Shown here: positions 23,370 through 35,846 of the stretch, in pieces
How the letters are laid out: each line of letters begins with the position of its first letter
Numbering within the stretch: position 1 is the stretch's first letter
Source of the DNA: Delphinapterus leucas
Lineage: Eukaryota; Chordata; Mammalia; Artiodactyla; Monodontidae
Direction: 5' to 3'
DNA length: 64,000 nucleotides
Assembly: GCF_002288925.2 (NCBI RefSeq)
Contig: NW_022098067.1
Span: forward strand, 1,582,592 to 1,646,591
The notes under the pieces: generated by a model
What the model saw: only the letters and a program-made list of their open reading frames with translations
Told to the model about the DNA's origin: nothing
Databases searched by the model: none
Position numbers and translations under genes: made by a program

Positions 23370-23470
23370 ATGGTTATTGAGTGCCAAAGATGGGGCCGGC
23401 ACTGTGCTAGGCACTGCTGAGCAAGGGTGAAGGAGGTACAAAGATGACGTATCTCATCTCAAGACTTCGA
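23370..23470 (-). repeat. L2 3' tail
   Basis: 'ggttattgagtgccaaagat' and 'gcactgtgctaggcactgct' match antisense L2. Confidence 0.75.
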
Positions 23471-23899
23471 AGGCAAGGATTGTCATTTATTTAATCTTCT
23501 CTATAGAATATATGCTGAATATATATACATGTATTGTAAGTGAAATAAAATGTGTGCATTAGTGCCATTTCAGCTCCCATCATGATATACACAAGTGCAA
23601 ACATTTCTCTAGAGACAAAAATGTCTTAGACTGAGGGAGTTATTTCTCTTTGTGAACATTCTGGGGAATGTAACTGATTTTTTTTTTTTTTTTGAGGCAG
23701 GATCAGAAAAGTCCTTGTGGTGGTTCTCAATTACTCATATCTTTGCAAATAGCAGATACCTGCTAAATGTTTAATAGACTGAATAATTGTTCTAACCATA
23801 TTAAGACAGCCAGTTGAAAAGTATACTAAGTAAATTTTCTTGCTTTATATATAAAGACAGAAACAAAAGTACTTCAAAATTGAAATTCAGTCAAATTAA

Positions 23900-23901
<2 letters not shown>

Positions 23902-23942
<41 letters not shown>
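23902..23942. repeat. (AC)20 microsatellite
   Basis: 41 bp of uninterrupted AC, the longest pure dinucleotide tract here together with the GT tract near 63.8 kb. Probably polymorphic. Confidence 0.98.
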
Positions 23943-23944
<2 letters not shown>

Positions 23945-24539
23945 CAAGAACCTTTAAACTCTATTTAAAGTATTACCAAATGTACCATAAGAAATATCCT
24001 ATTTTCCCATTACTAAGATACAAGACTAGAAGAAAACAAGGTCAGCCAGGTGCACCGTCTTCTTTAGCAAGCCAGAATAATTCTAAAGAATATTAGATTC
24101 AAGTGGAAAAGCATAATTTTAAGATAGTTTGAAGGATAAATGGCCTCTGCTCATGCCCGTGGCCTAACCAGAACTAAATGAATTTCCAGCCTTGAATTTC
24201 CTTTCTTTGATCAACTAAAAGATTTTGAAGACACCGAGCAGTTCTGCTCATCTGCAGTAATGGCAAATAAAGAAAACACATTAAACCTGAGTTAATTAAA
24301 ATGCTTTTGCTTTATTTCTTTGTTTTTTTTCATGGGAATAATGCTAATGAGTTTGCAGGGGAAAGAGAATTATATGTGTGAAACTGACAGAAAAATTTCA
24401 GTTAAGTGAAAGAAATCGTGTGTTATCACACACTTAAATGTTAACACATTAAAGAGTAGGTTTCTTTCCCAAATAATTATTTTTAACCTACGAGATCAGA
24501 AAACAGCTAGTTTGATTGTATCACTTCTCTGTTTAGAAA
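23943..24539. other. Unassigned non-coding DNA
   Basis: No gene and no repeat family recognised. Confidence 0.5.
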
Positions 24540-24715
24540 ACTGGAGCAAGGGCAATAATGGCAACACTATACCTCTTTAGGTTATCTTGTTAAACCATAC
24601 CCACACCCTATGTGGTAGAGATCAAAGTCTCCATTTCAAAGATTAAGAACAGAATAAGAATTGAACCCAAATCTGCCTGGCTCCGGAGTTTTTGTAACCA
24701 ACCAACAAACTGCTT
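24540..24715 (-). repeat. MIR SINE
   Basis: Antisense MIR: 'accctatgtggtagagatca', 'tctccatttcaaagattaag', 'gaattgaacccaaatctgcc', 'tggctccggagtttttgtaa'. Confidence 0.75.
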
Positions 24716-25429
24716 TGCATCTGACTATTTTCTACAGGCAGTGGACACATACTTAAGCCCAAATGAGGGAATACATTTTCATTAAAGTATAATCAAATGC
24801 TAATAATTATTTTCTTCTTTTGCTGTGACTACCTCTTCCCCAAGTAGCTTTTATAATTTAGGATTTAAAAAGGTCTCAAGATTTCATTGTGTACCGCCAT
24901 GCTTTATTTCCAAATTGGGGATGAATATGTAGTATGATTTAAATCTCTCTCTGAAGTTCCCAATACAATGATAACGTAAACATCTGGGGATATTCATAGA
25001 GAAGACATTAACTATTCCCAAATTATGATTTCATAAAATGATTGACCTTCAAAAATCTGTGCTTCTGTGCATATTCCAGCAATGACTAGAGGCAGATAGC
25101 AGCTAATGCCCATTGGATGCCTCTGGCAAAACCATGTGGCTTTAGCAGGCAGGGACTCTGGGGAAAGACCAACCCTACTCACTTATACAAAGTTCCTTCA
25201 CTCCAAAGTAGAAAATGGCCAAGATCTGGGACCAACTAAAATCACACTCTTCAGTTTAATATTGCTGGTAATCAGTAAATAGCTAGCCCAGCTATTATAG
25301 AGTTTCCTCATTTCATATGGTGTTAAATTGTGATTGACCAATATTTACTAATTCATTAAAGATATTGATGAACAATGGGAAAATACATATTTACATATTT
25401 GTGGTGATCTATCACTTTCTAAAGTATTT
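24716..25429. other. Unassigned non-coding DNA
   Basis: AT-rich; no gene or repeat identified. Confidence 0.5.
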
Positions 25430-26895
25430 GGATATAATTTGAAAATTATAAGAGTAGTACAAAGAATACGTGAATGACCTTCACAGAGGTGTTGGCATTT
25501 TGACATTTACTTTAGCCTTCCCTCTCTCTTTTCCCTTTTCCCCTTATGCATATGTTGTATTTCTTCCCTAAACTCTCTCAAAGTATGTTGCAGATGTAAT
25601 GTCCCTTTACTCCTATTTCAATGTGTATTTTCTAAAAGCAAGAAATTCTCTTACATAATCATAGTACAATTTTTAAAATCAAGAAATTGACATTGATACA
25701 ATACTGTTTTCTAATCTACAGATGTTACAAACCTTGCTCAGTTTCCAAGTTGTCCCAATAATGTCTAAAGGAGCAAATGAAAGTCCATGATCATGCACTG
25801 CATTCAGCTGTCATGTCACTTTAGCTCCTTTTAATCTGAAATCATTTCTCAGTCTTTCTCTTTCACGATACTGACATCCCTGAAGGGTGCAGGCCAATTA
25901 TTTTGTAGAATAACCATGGATTTTGGTTTGTCTGATGTTTCTTCACAATTATATTCAGTTTGTGCACTTCTGGCAGAAATACCACAGAAGTACTGCTGTG
26001 TTCTTTCCGATACGTCATTATCAGGAAGCGCACGCTTTCAATTAGACTCACAACTGACAAAGTTGGTTTTTATTGTTGTTAAGGTTGTGTCTGCCATGTT
26101 TTTCTACTTTAAAATTGTTTTACCTTTTAAAATTAATGAACACATATCTTATTGAGAGATATTTTAAGACTATGTAAGTGTTCTGTTACTTCTTAAACTT
26201 TCACCCATTTCTTTTTAGCATCCATTGATATTTCTTGCCTAAATCAATTATTATTATTATGGCTGACAAATGGTGGTTTTCTAATTCCATCATTCCTTGT
26301 ACATTTATCAGATGGCTTTCTACTGAAACAAGAGCTTCCCCAGATAGGCTCCTAGGTTATAACTTTAATAGTTACAATTCTCCAAAATCATAATATTCAC
26401 ATTCATATTATCCCAGATTTGACCATCTGGGAGCTCCTTCATGTTCGCCCCTGTGTGCTTTTGACATGTCCCCATCATTCTTTGAATACTTCCTTACCCT
26501 TTGGCACACAGGATTTTTCAGGCTAACCTTGGACTTTCCCTGCCTTAGTCCTGGAATCAGCCATTTCTCCAAGGAGCCCTGGTCCTTTTTAGTGGAGAAT
26601 GGTATATGGAAATCAAGCACTAGGTACCAAGTGTATTCATTCGTAGTATAGTGTCATGGATTCTAGGCCTTCTCAGAGAAACAAGCTAGGACATAGATGT
26701 ATCCAGTTATTGAACAATTGTATATTCAACCCATTAGTTCACAATGATACCTTAAATACAAGTCTAACACCACAGGGTTCATTCTGTTCTTCCTTCTTTC
26801 TATATTTGTAACTCCCTTCTCTAACAGTGAGAAACCTGTTTCCCATTATCCACAATATATTTACTTATTTGCTCAATCATATAATGAATATGAAA
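25430..26895. mobile_element. Ancient L1M-type repeat, about 1.45 kb
   Basis: One long collinear match to a familiar old mammalian repeat: 'gaccttcacagaggtgttgg', 'cacgatactgacatccctga', 'catccattgatatttcttgc', 'gtgcttttgacatgtcccca', 'cctggaatcagccatttctc', 'aacaccacagggttcattct'. I believe it is L1M-class sequence, but I am unsure of subfamily and orientation. All ORFs in it are broken. Confidence 0.7.
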
Positions 26896-26939
26896 TAGTT
26901 TCATAAGGTAAATAAGAACTAATATTTGAGTTTTAAAAA

Positions 26940-27385
26940 ATGTGCGGCAGATGGATTGCATTAATGGCTGCAACCTCTCTTATTCACACTGTTAGTCAGT
27001 GCACCCCACATGGCTCTTGCTTTGTGCAATGGGCTAATAGCAAACTTGACACAGTGGAGGCATGGAAAAATGCTTGCCCATTTCCATTTCTTCTTTTGGA
27101 CTCCTGCTACCAGCATGACAATAAGCCTGGGCTCATCTACAGGAGGAAGAGTTGGGTACTCCCAGCAGAGTTGGTCCTAAACCAGCTAGTCCTAGGCAAT
27201 CCATCATTTGGCCACAGACACCCTCCTGAGCCACTTAGAACAGTCAACCCAGCCCAGGTCAGTAGAAGCACCCAGCTGACCAGTGATCTTGTGAGAACAA
27301 TAAGTTACTGTTGTTTTAAGCCTTTAAATTTTGAGATAGTTTGTTTTACAATATTATTGTGGCAATGGACAACTTATATAGAAAA
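26940..27385 (+). mobile_element. MaLR/ERVL-like LTR remnant (tentative)
   Basis: The end 'gttactgttgttttaagcct', 'ttaaattttgagatagtttg' and 'gtggcaatggacaacttata' resembles the common MaLR-type LTR end 'ttgttttaagccactaag...ggtttgttacgcagcaatagataac'. A 150-aa ORF (26940-27392) spans the whole remnant. It is the longest ORF outside L1 and MLT1, but it coincides with the repeat and has no domain I recognise. Confidence 0.5.
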
Positions 27386-27589
27386 TGCCTAAAATTTCCT
27401 TTTAATGTTTTCTGGTGTCAAGATTTCAAAAATGCTGTGCTATTTCCAACAGAGGTTTTTAAATGGAACTTGATAATGGGATTATAAAATTTAAACATAT
27501 AAGTAAGGAACCATAAATATACCTGTGAAGAAAGGCAGATATCAAGACTGATTATAAAGAAGTGTGGTACTAGCTCAGATACACACAAC

Positions 27590-27925
27590 TAACCAAGGAA
27601 GAATAAGTCACAGTGCATTCACAGGAGTCAGTATGAATGAACTAAAGCAACAGGCAACAATACGGTTGAATCTTAGTAAAATAACATAAAGTGAAATAGC
27701 AAGTCCAGAGAGAGTATCCAAAGTGTGATTATAACAAAATTATATAAAAAGGAAAGCAAGGCAATAATGCACAGGGGATTGAGGATGCTGCTTGCTTGGG
27801 ATGGAATATGCTGGTGGATGGGGAAGTACGGTTAAATGTACGTCATTATAAAACTTCTAGCTCTTGTTTTGTTACGTGGGTTCATAAATTCTTATTTCAT
27901 TATTAAAAAACTAAATAAACTACTT
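27590..27925 (+). mobile_element. Old L1M 3' end (tentative)
   Basis: Order and wording follow an L1M end: 'caatacggttgaatcttagt', 'acataaagtgaaatagcaag', 'aagtgtgattataacaaaat', 'gggattgaggatgctgcttg', 'ttgttttgttacgtgggttc'. Confidence 0.5.
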
Positions 27926-28600
27926 TAAAGTAAACATCTAAGTAAAAGCAGTTCCTACATGGACTAAAAATGCTCTGCTATCTAAGAGAGCTGGGAAGCG
28001 TGCTACCATATGCAATATACATTGTATGTTGGCTGCCATCTAACTTTCTCTTAATGACCCAGGGTCATTATTTTGTAATGTGGTAACATGAAAATACAGC
28101 TTCCAAACATGTCTGGGATAAAAATAGCCAGTAGGAGTGTCCTGTAATTTGCTCTCTTTAAAGAGTTCATATATCTTGACCATTTCTTTCTCACAAACGA
28201 ATAATAAAGTGAAGTATGCTATTGATGAATTTGCAAGCCTCCTTGCTCTAATGAACCATTAGCTGTACTTGGCTTTATAAGCAGAAGGCTTTGGTAAAAT
28301 ATACAATAAGTCTATTCGAATTCACCATTCCATTTTCTAGATTTTTAATTTTAATCCACACTAAGTCTGAGTCTTTTTTCCTTTCTTCCCAGTTGTTACT
28401 TCATATGAGACTGTACTTACTTGGTAGAATAATTTCAATAATTAAAAATCTTGGTATATATCCACAATCTGAGTTGTCTACCACCTGCCCTTCTCTGTTG
28501 TGAGGTCTTTATACTTGGTATGTGTTTCTCCCACACTCACTGCCAGGTACCATGATGGCCTCTCTCTTCTAGACTAGCTCCATGGTGATTTCTGCGTGCC
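27926..28600. other. Unassigned non-coding DNA
   Basis: No gene; 28291-28503 is a chance ORF. No repeat identified. Confidence 0.45.
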
Positions 28601-28604
28601 TTAT

Positions 28605-28840
28605 CTATCTTCACATCAACAGCATCTCAACACCCGGATTATTGCAAGACTTCATCCTAATAGCTCTGCGTTCTCTGCATCCACCATTAAAAGTCCTCCC
28701 AGAATTACTACTCCTACTACTGTTATTATTATTATTATTTAGTATGATCACATCACTTTTCAGCTTACAAATCTTCAAATGTTTTCCATCCGAGGATAGA
28801 ATGCTGTTTCTCCAGCTCCTTGCAAAGAACAGGTCTGGGG
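28605..28840 (+). mobile_element. L2-like LINE fragment
   Basis: 'cccggattattgcaagactt', 'catcctaatagctctgcgtt', 'catccaccattaaaagtcct', 'agtatgatcacatcactttt', 'cagcttacaaatcttcaaat' follow the sense L2 order (dyCNs...iMSLxC). A (TTA)n expansion lies at 28718-28741. Confidence 0.6.
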
Positions 28841-29029
28841 GTTGCAAGTTCTATATGAGAATTTTTTTTAATTTTGTGTTTTCACATCAGATCCATCATT
28901 TAAAAAATAAATAAGTTCTGAATTACCTGAATCATTTCTTTCTTAACCTTGTGTCATACTGGAATCTCTAAGGAGGCTTTGAAAAAATATCAATCCAAGG
29001 AGGTTCACACCCAGATATTCTGATATATT

Positions 29030-29515
29030 TGTTTTGAAAGGCCAAGTGTATCATGCTTAGAAATTTGGATTATATTTTCTAGGTAATGGCTTGTTCTGGA
29101 AGGATTTTTAAGAAAGGGGCCAGACCAAGGTAGACCTACATTTGAAAAAGCATTCCTAATGGCTCTGTGGATGATGGATTACCTGGTGACAAGCCTGCAA
29201 GCAGGGAGGCAAAGAAGAAGGTTCTGAGAACAACCAGGTGAGAGATGACGAGGATGGGATTTAAGGCAGTGTAAGTGGAAGTGGAGAGTAAATTATGAGA
29301 GAGAGAGACAAACAGACAGACAGACATGCAGGAGTTAAGAAAATAGAAGGACTCTGGTTTGGGCAACTGGTAGTGTCATTTCCCCCAAAAAGAGAACAGC
29401 AGAATAAGTGGGGATTTGGAGAAAGGTAATTGAGAAATAATGAGTTCAGTGCTAAATGCAGGATTTTTGACATGCCTGGGGGACACCCAAGGGCAGAAGT
29501 CCAGAAGAGATTAGC
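29030..29515 (-). mobile_element. L2 LINE fragment
   Basis: Clear antisense L2 order: 'aatttggattatattttcta', 'gaaggatttttaagaaaggg', 'cattcctaatggctctgtgg', 'ccaggtgagagatgacgagg', 'ctctggtttgggcaactggt', 'catgcctgggggacacccaa'. A small (ACAG)n tract lies at 29308-29326. Confidence 0.75.
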
Positions 29516-30594
29516 ATTATAAATACACAGAGGAATAAAACTTTACTTGTAGTGTGCATGATTGTGCAAACTACTGTAGCTTCTTTCCTTCTCTGTAACT
29601 GATCTAGATTTTCTCATGATCCCCTATCCCAAAGGACAGTAGAAAGAAAATTACCTTGCTAGTTAAATGTATTTCAGCATTTTTGATAAGAGCATTATTT
29701 TCTACTAATCGATCAATTATAGGTAAACATTCGATTCAAAGTTCAGATTCCCTGAAAATGTATTTTGGTTTTTTGGTGTTGTTTTTCATCCTTTCCCCTC
29801 TCCTTCAAAATGGCATTTGGGTGATCGGGAAAGCTTATGGGTCTTGGGAGCCAGGTTAGGGATGATCAGTGCTGTCCTGCAGTCTCTGCAGACATGCCCC
29901 TTGGCCTTTCTGTCTCTGAGCACTAGACACGGGTGAGCAATGCCATTGGTCCTCTCTGGCCTGTTTCACATAGGTCTGCCGCTGTGGACTCTGGACCTTG
30001 TCATTGACTCTCGAGTCTCCTGGCCTTGGTGTCTTCCTCTTCTGCACTATTTGGCCAATCCACTAAGCACATCCTTGTGCCCATGGCCAGAGGGATGGGC
30101 TGGCAGCCGAGTAATGGGGAGCTTGTGCATCAGGTGCACAACATACGTGCTCCATCTAACCAGCAGCATTAACTCAGGCTAGTTATGTGGACATCTTTTT
30201 CCATTAGTGCTTCTCTATGGCTTCTGAAACATGTTGGACAGCATCTCTCTAAAAGGCTGACACATTCACCAATCCTATGCCCCAGGAAGCCAGCCACTAA
30301 GTACCAAGTTCTCAGATTCCTCCTTTTCTATATAGGCTGTTTCTAATCTGATGGGTCCACTACCTCTTCCTTCTTACCCATTCCCCTACCCCCATCACTT
30401 TCCCTGATTCAGACTTTCTTTTACTTCCCCCTTATGTCCTATAGGTGCTCCCCCATATTTACCTCCTTCCCAAGGTGGTGTTTTCCCTCCTCCCTCCCCA
30501 GGATGATACTGCATATGAGGTACAGGAGGAAAAACAAACTTATCCATTAAGAGAGATAGTGTGGGAGGTATTTCAAAATGTAAAAACATCCTTA
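29516..30594. other. Unassigned non-coding DNA
   Basis: 29860-30180 is more GC-rich than the average here, but has no domain-bearing ORF, CpG cluster or splice-flanked exon that I can support. 30330-30500 is C/T-rich. Confidence 0.45.
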
Positions 30595-30725
30595 TCATCC
30601 TCACAATAACTTTATAAAGTTAAGTATTTTAATCCTCTTTTACAAATGAAGAAAGTGAGACTAAACATGATTAAGGAACTCCCCACTTTTGCAGAGTAGA
30701 AGTATCAGAAATGAAATTAGGTATA
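30595..30725 (-). repeat. MIR SINE fragment
   Basis: 'cctcacaataactttataaa', 'ttttacaaatgaagaaagtg', 'agactaaacatgattaagga' match the antisense MIR core. Confidence 0.7.
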
Positions 30726-32149
30726 GTAGATTGCAAAGGTGATTTATTTCCCTGCTTCATGCTGTGTTTGGTGGACCACTGAGGGAGGACATGGCTGGCT
30801 GGGTTGCTCTGGCTCCACCACTTAACCACACACAGAAGGAAACATCACAACTTCAAAACGACTTTATTACAGCACTTGCCACTGCCCCTCTTACATGCCC
30901 TTTTGTTGCCTACGCATGGTAAAGATGCTCTATGCCTTCGTGGCCTTAGCATTTTAGTGAACATCTGCTCTCTTTTTGGACTACTGCACTCTACTTTGAA
31001 AGTATCTATTTCTTATTTCTTCTTTGATGGGTAATTTATTTATTATGTATTCTACATGGTTTAGTTCCACAACCTGAAAGTCCAATAAAAGTCATTCAAA
31101 AATGCATATGAATATGTTAATGTGGGCTAACCAATATGTAATTCACGTTGCTTTTGGAAGCAGTCCACCAAAATATTATTTCATTTCAATAAATTGATCA
31201 TATTTTGACAAAAATGGTCTTCAAAGTAATTATTCCCATAAAGTATTTAATGTTTAGGCAGTCAGCTATTTACCCATAAGAGCAGAAACATTATAAGTCA
31301 CATTATTTGTTCTCTTTATATAAGTTATATATGTTTCCTGAAGAAATGTCAGATTGAACATTGTCTAGGATTTCTTGTACTTTAAGAAAGCTTTCACTTA
31401 GCAATTTGGTAGATTAAGAAGTGTTTTTCCATGTGATGTTTCTTAAGGTCTACTTTGGGTATTGGTAAAAATAATTCGTTAAATTACTATTTTCACTTTA
31501 GCAGATAGTACAATTTAATTTTCTCAATTCTGACAATAACAAGCACAGATCTGAAAATCTGAAGGAAAAAAAAAAAACTCATCCAGTGAATTCAAACCAA
31601 TGTAGATGCGTTAGCTAAATAATTCAGGATCCACTACTCAATCAACTGAAATAAGTAATTTGCTTTAGTATCTTCCTATCTTTAATCACCTTAGCACAGT
31701 GTGTAAGTCACAGTATTTACTCAAGAAAAATATATGGAATTACAATAAGCCTATATTTCACCTCATCCTCCTAAAATTATCATGCTGATACCCTGAATAT
31801 CTTGAACAGATATGCTAATTCTGGCCTAAGACCCACTTTCAATTTCTATTGACAATTCCCTTTATGAATGCTGGCCAATTTTCCCAACACATGTATAGTG
31901 ATAGAGTAGTTGTAATCTAAACAATTAATCTTTGCATAAATACCTATATATACCACATCTATAAATGAATTATTAATGGCAAGGATGTAAAGATAAAGGC
32001 TGAAAATATGGTTTAATGGCATTTATGCATAGCATAAGCTTACATTTATACTATTTATTTATACTAAATGAATTCGTAGCTCTGCAATGAATCTCTTTAA
32101 CTTAAATTTATATGTTTTGTACTTGCTCTGATGTCATACTCTCTGAATT
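30726..32149. other. Unassigned non-coding DNA
   Basis: AT-rich with an A-run at 31567-31580. No gene or repeat identified. Confidence 0.5.
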
Positions 32150-32165
32150 AAAAGATAGTGGTGCT

Positions 32166-32372
32166 GGGCTTCCCTGGTGGCGTAGTGGTTGAGAGTCCGC
32201 CTGCCGATGCAGGGAACGTGGGCTCGTGCCCCGGTCCGGGAGGATCCCACGTGCCGCGGAGCGGCTGGGCCCGTGAGCCATGGCTGCTGAGCCTGCGCGT
32301 CTGGAGCCTGTGCTCCGCGGCGGGAGAGGCCACAGCAGTGAGAGGCCCGCGTACAGCAAAAAAAAAAAAAAA
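32166..32372 (+). mobile_element. CHR-family SINE (short type)
   Basis: Complete copy with A-tail 32358-32376. The TSD AAAAGATA-G/A-TGGTGCT (16 bp, one mismatch) lies at 32150-32165 and 32373-32388. The head and B box are intact. Confidence 0.96.
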
Positions 32373-32399
32373 AAAAGATAATGGTGCTGACAGTATTAT

Positions 32400-32805
32400 T
32401 GCCTACGCATACAAATGTGACTGGAAAAACCCAGTAAGTTACTCTTCATTTTCCCCACTAATTCTACAGTAACTGGGATTAAATGAAGTGAAATGAGGAT
32501 TGATACAGTGTGTCCTCTACCGAGTGAAAAGAGGGAATTTTTATGCCTGAATCATTAAAATCTGTTGTTAGCTAGCACTGCCCTGATTTGAAGGCAGAAC
32601 TTCCAAAGACTGAAATTTATGACTTTTTCGGTCTTTCAACACTGCAGCCTTTTGATGCAACCAATGTTATGAGATATATGCTGATCAACAGTAAATAAAT
32701 AATGCTTAAGCCAAAAAAGACCTCTCAAGTAATATCACCTATAGGCCAGAAATTTAAACTTTAAAATTATGCATGGCACTCAGTAATTCAATCATTATGT
32801 ATGAT
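32400..32805. other. Unassigned non-coding DNA
   Basis: No gene or repeat identified. Confidence 0.5.
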
Positions 32806-32811
32806 CCATCT

Positions 32812-32935
32812 AATTCATTCATTCATTGAGAAAATATTTATAAACCTCTGCTCTATTCAGGCACTCTATTAGATGTCAAGAATATAACACTATGCTAAGC
32901 ACAGTGTTGTCCTAAAGAAGCTTACAAACTAGTGA
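32812..32935 (-). repeat. L2 3' tail
   Basis: 'aattcattcattcattgaga', 'aaatatttataaacctctgc' and 'aagaagcttacaaactagtg' match antisense L2, including its terminal short repeats. Confidence 0.8.
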
Positions 32936-32992
32936 GTTTTCAAAACTGAAGCAAAATGGGCCACCTGTGACCCTAAATTGTTTAGCTTAAAC

Positions 32993-33096
32993 AGGAAAGA
33001 AGGAAGGAAGGAGTGAGGGAGGGAGGGAAGGAGGGAGGGAGGGAGGGAGGAATGAGAGGAGAGAGAGAGGAAGGGAGAGAGAAAGCAGGGAAAGAA
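32993..33096. repeat. Purine tract (GGAA)n/(GGGA)n/(GA)n
   Basis: About 100 bp almost purely of purines on the + strand, mixing GGAA, GGGA and GA units, with a single T in the middle part. A mirror-like polypurine tract that could form a triplex. The complementary 'SFLSLSSHSSLPPS' ORF is an artefact. Confidence 0.95.
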
Positions 33097-34485
33097 GCTG
33101 ATTTGAATGAAGCCATTTAAACAAAATAGAAACAAGCTTTTAGTAAGAGAAGTAAACTATTTTGGTAGTTCACAACTTCTTCAATCAAATGAATCAGCAA
33201 AAATGTACTGTGTTTTGATGTTGTAGGAAGTCTAAAGAATAACCTTGTCTTATTTTATTGTTTAATTAGGAAAGCAAGAATTATTCAAGGCAGTATTCAA
33301 TTTAACTGTTAAATAGGTGGTACAAGCAGCAACTTCTACAAAAAATAACTAAGAGAGTAATCACTGGTGTTCCTTTTTTCATAAGTACAACAGTATGACT
33401 AATATTTTTGTCAGTGAAAACAATACCAAGTATTATATGAGAAGGAAGAACCAAAGTAGCAAACCTTCAATGTATTAAAACCAATTACATTCTAAACTAA
33501 GATCAATGAATGACAAATTGCAGAGTTGAACTTTTTAATTTGTGAGTTTTCTCTTCCTCAAAGAGAATATAAAAAAAGCATGACATGAAAGGCCTGACTT
33601 TCACATCATGATAACCAGTGTAAAGTTATTTATTGAGCACAGATTTATTTCAAAACACATACATTCAACAAATCATTACTTTGTCTCTTATATGTGACTA
33701 TGCTATTACAAGACGGATATTTGTAACTGACATGAAACTAGCAGAGTAAAAGCTGCATGGGGAGAATTTCAGACAAGACTGTTGTTACTTCTAACTTATC
33801 ACCAAACTCCCTCTCTCTTCACAATCCCATTCACTCCATGGCCCCCACCCCACCCATAGTCAACAGAAGTTGGTAGGCAAGAGAGGGTTTTGCAGGCCAT
33901 ATGGAAAGTCTTTGTGGAAAACAAAGCATTTAATCATGGTTTTAAAATATTGAAGGATTTATACATCTGTAGATGAGAGGTGACTGAAAAGACCTTAGGC
34001 TACATAGAAATGCAAAAAAAAAAGACTGAAGATTTATAGAGAACATGTTCAAGAACTTACACATTAATAAGAAATAGTCTGACACTGCACTTTTTAAACT
34101 CAGATATTTAGCACTAGTTATGCAGCCAAACCATCTAAAGAAAAGAATTCCCTAAAGGTGCTTTTCAAACTTCCCTACCAAAGAATTGTTAAAGTTAGAG
34201 GAGAATAAATGTCTAGGCAGCCTGACCTAAATATGATCCGCTTTTAAAGTCTCCTAGAAGTCTCATTTAAAATTTGAATTCAACTCCATAATATATCAAT
34301 TATGTCTTGATATTGAAATGATGACTTAAAATACCTTCTGGAAAACAAAAGAGAAATTTTGATATCACTTCGGTTAATATTCAAGATGTACTAAGTCTAA
34401 AAGATCTGAAAATTGGACTGAATTAAAGAGATACAACATTCACTGCATATCAGTTTCAGCATCTAGGCAATTTCTTGTCTCCATA
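33097..34485. other. Unassigned non-coding DNA
   Basis: AT-rich. 33628-33720 weakly resembles an antisense L2/MIR end ('gttatttattgagcacagat', 'cattcaacaaatcattactt'). No gene. Confidence 0.45.
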
Positions 34486-34489
34486 GTGG

Positions 34490-35082
34490 TATCACAATAT
34501 TTCATGATTATACTCTGATCTGGGTAGGAGTAGCCAGCCTCCAATATGTCCCTCCACCATGATCCTCACTTGTTTCTCTTGGGTAGCACCCTCACACACC
34601 GAATAAGGGTAACTTGCATGACCAACACATATTGAGGAAGTGACGGTGTGTGATTTCACAGAATATGTCGTAAAAGACATTTGCAGCTTCCATGCTGGCC
34701 TCTTGGATTGCTCATTCTGGAAGAAACCAGCTGCCCTGTCAGGAGGAGACCGCCGTGGAAAAGCCCACCTGGGGAAAAACTGAGGCCTCCAATCAACAAC
34801 CAGCACTGACCATAACACTATTTATGTGAGTGAGTCATATAGAAACAGATCCTCCAGCCTCAGGTAAATCTGCAGATGACAGATGATAGATATCTATCAC
34901 CTAGACATAGATGATATCTTAACTGAAATTTCATAAAAAAATCAGAGTCAGAAATGTCCGGCCAAGAGACTCCTAATTCTTAACTTACAAGACCTCTAAG
35001 AGAAAAATGTGTATTTCTTGTTTTTTTTTTAGCCACTAAGTTTTGGGATATTTTGCTATGTACAATAAATAATACAAAAGTG
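34490..35082 (+). mobile_element. MaLR-like LTR remnant
   Basis: Fits an old MaLR/ERVL-type LTR: 'cttggattgctcattctgga', 'agaaaccagctgccctgtca', 'aaactgaggcctccaatcaa', 'acagatcctccagcctcagg', then a terminal 'ttttttagccactaagtttt', 'gggatattttgctatgtaca'. I cannot name the subfamily. The 108-aa minus ORF (34492-34818) is inside it. Confidence 0.6.
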
Positions 35083-35828
35083 GATACAGGCTGTAAATTA
35101 TTTTTTACTTCTTCATGAACTACGTCAAGGAAATACCTGAAAAAAGGTGCACATGGTCCTAACAGTAAGCTGGTGCAGTTATATTTTCAAGGTACTGTTT
35201 ATAGAAAATTCATTGAGTTCATCTTCTTGGTAAGAGATAAAGTTGCTTGTTTTATGTGACAGACTGAAGTATTCTCTGAATCGCTATTCAGTTTGCTTTT
35301 TAATGTCTTGGAAAAATAAGTCATCAAAAGCTATTTTTCTTTTACCAAGAAACTTATAATTTCTGTCAAATCCAAATGAACTAAGAGCCATAAAGTATAG
35401 TCCATACGATCATCTCTCTTCATCCGACTACAAAATTTCATTTTTATTGTAGTAATGTTGATAGTAAAAAAGAAAAGTTTGGTTTTGCAACTGCAGCTGT
35501 TAATAAGTATATTCAGCTACAAAAAATGTGAAAAATAAACCAAATTTATGAGAACAATGAGATTGGCCATTTATCCAAGTCTTTGCCTTCTGTCATGCTA
35601 TCCCATACTTTCCCTTTCAAAGGAAAAGCCACAATTCAAACTCAAGTTGTAGCATTTTGACCACTTTTCACACCTCAATATACATATTCATAGAACTAGT
35701 TTTTGAATTCATCTTGCAATTCATCAAAAATCTGTCTAAAATTAGTAAGCAATTGAAGCACTTGATTTCATAAAATAATTTTTTAACCATCCCATTGAAA
35801 ATATTTAGAGAACCATAAGACAAAATAT
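35083..35828. other. Unassigned non-coding DNA
   Basis: No gene or repeat identified. Confidence 0.5.
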
Positions 35829-35846
35829 TTAAGGCAGGTAATTCTT

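Noticed and set aside
29860..30180. Possible exon in a GC-richer stretch with 63-80-aa ORFs
   Set aside because: No recognisable domain, no convincing splice sites tied to an open frame, and ORFs overlap on both strands.
32993..33096. Tandem-repeat or CRISPR-like array
   Set aside because: There are no spaced identical repeats. It is a simple purine tract in a mammalian genome.
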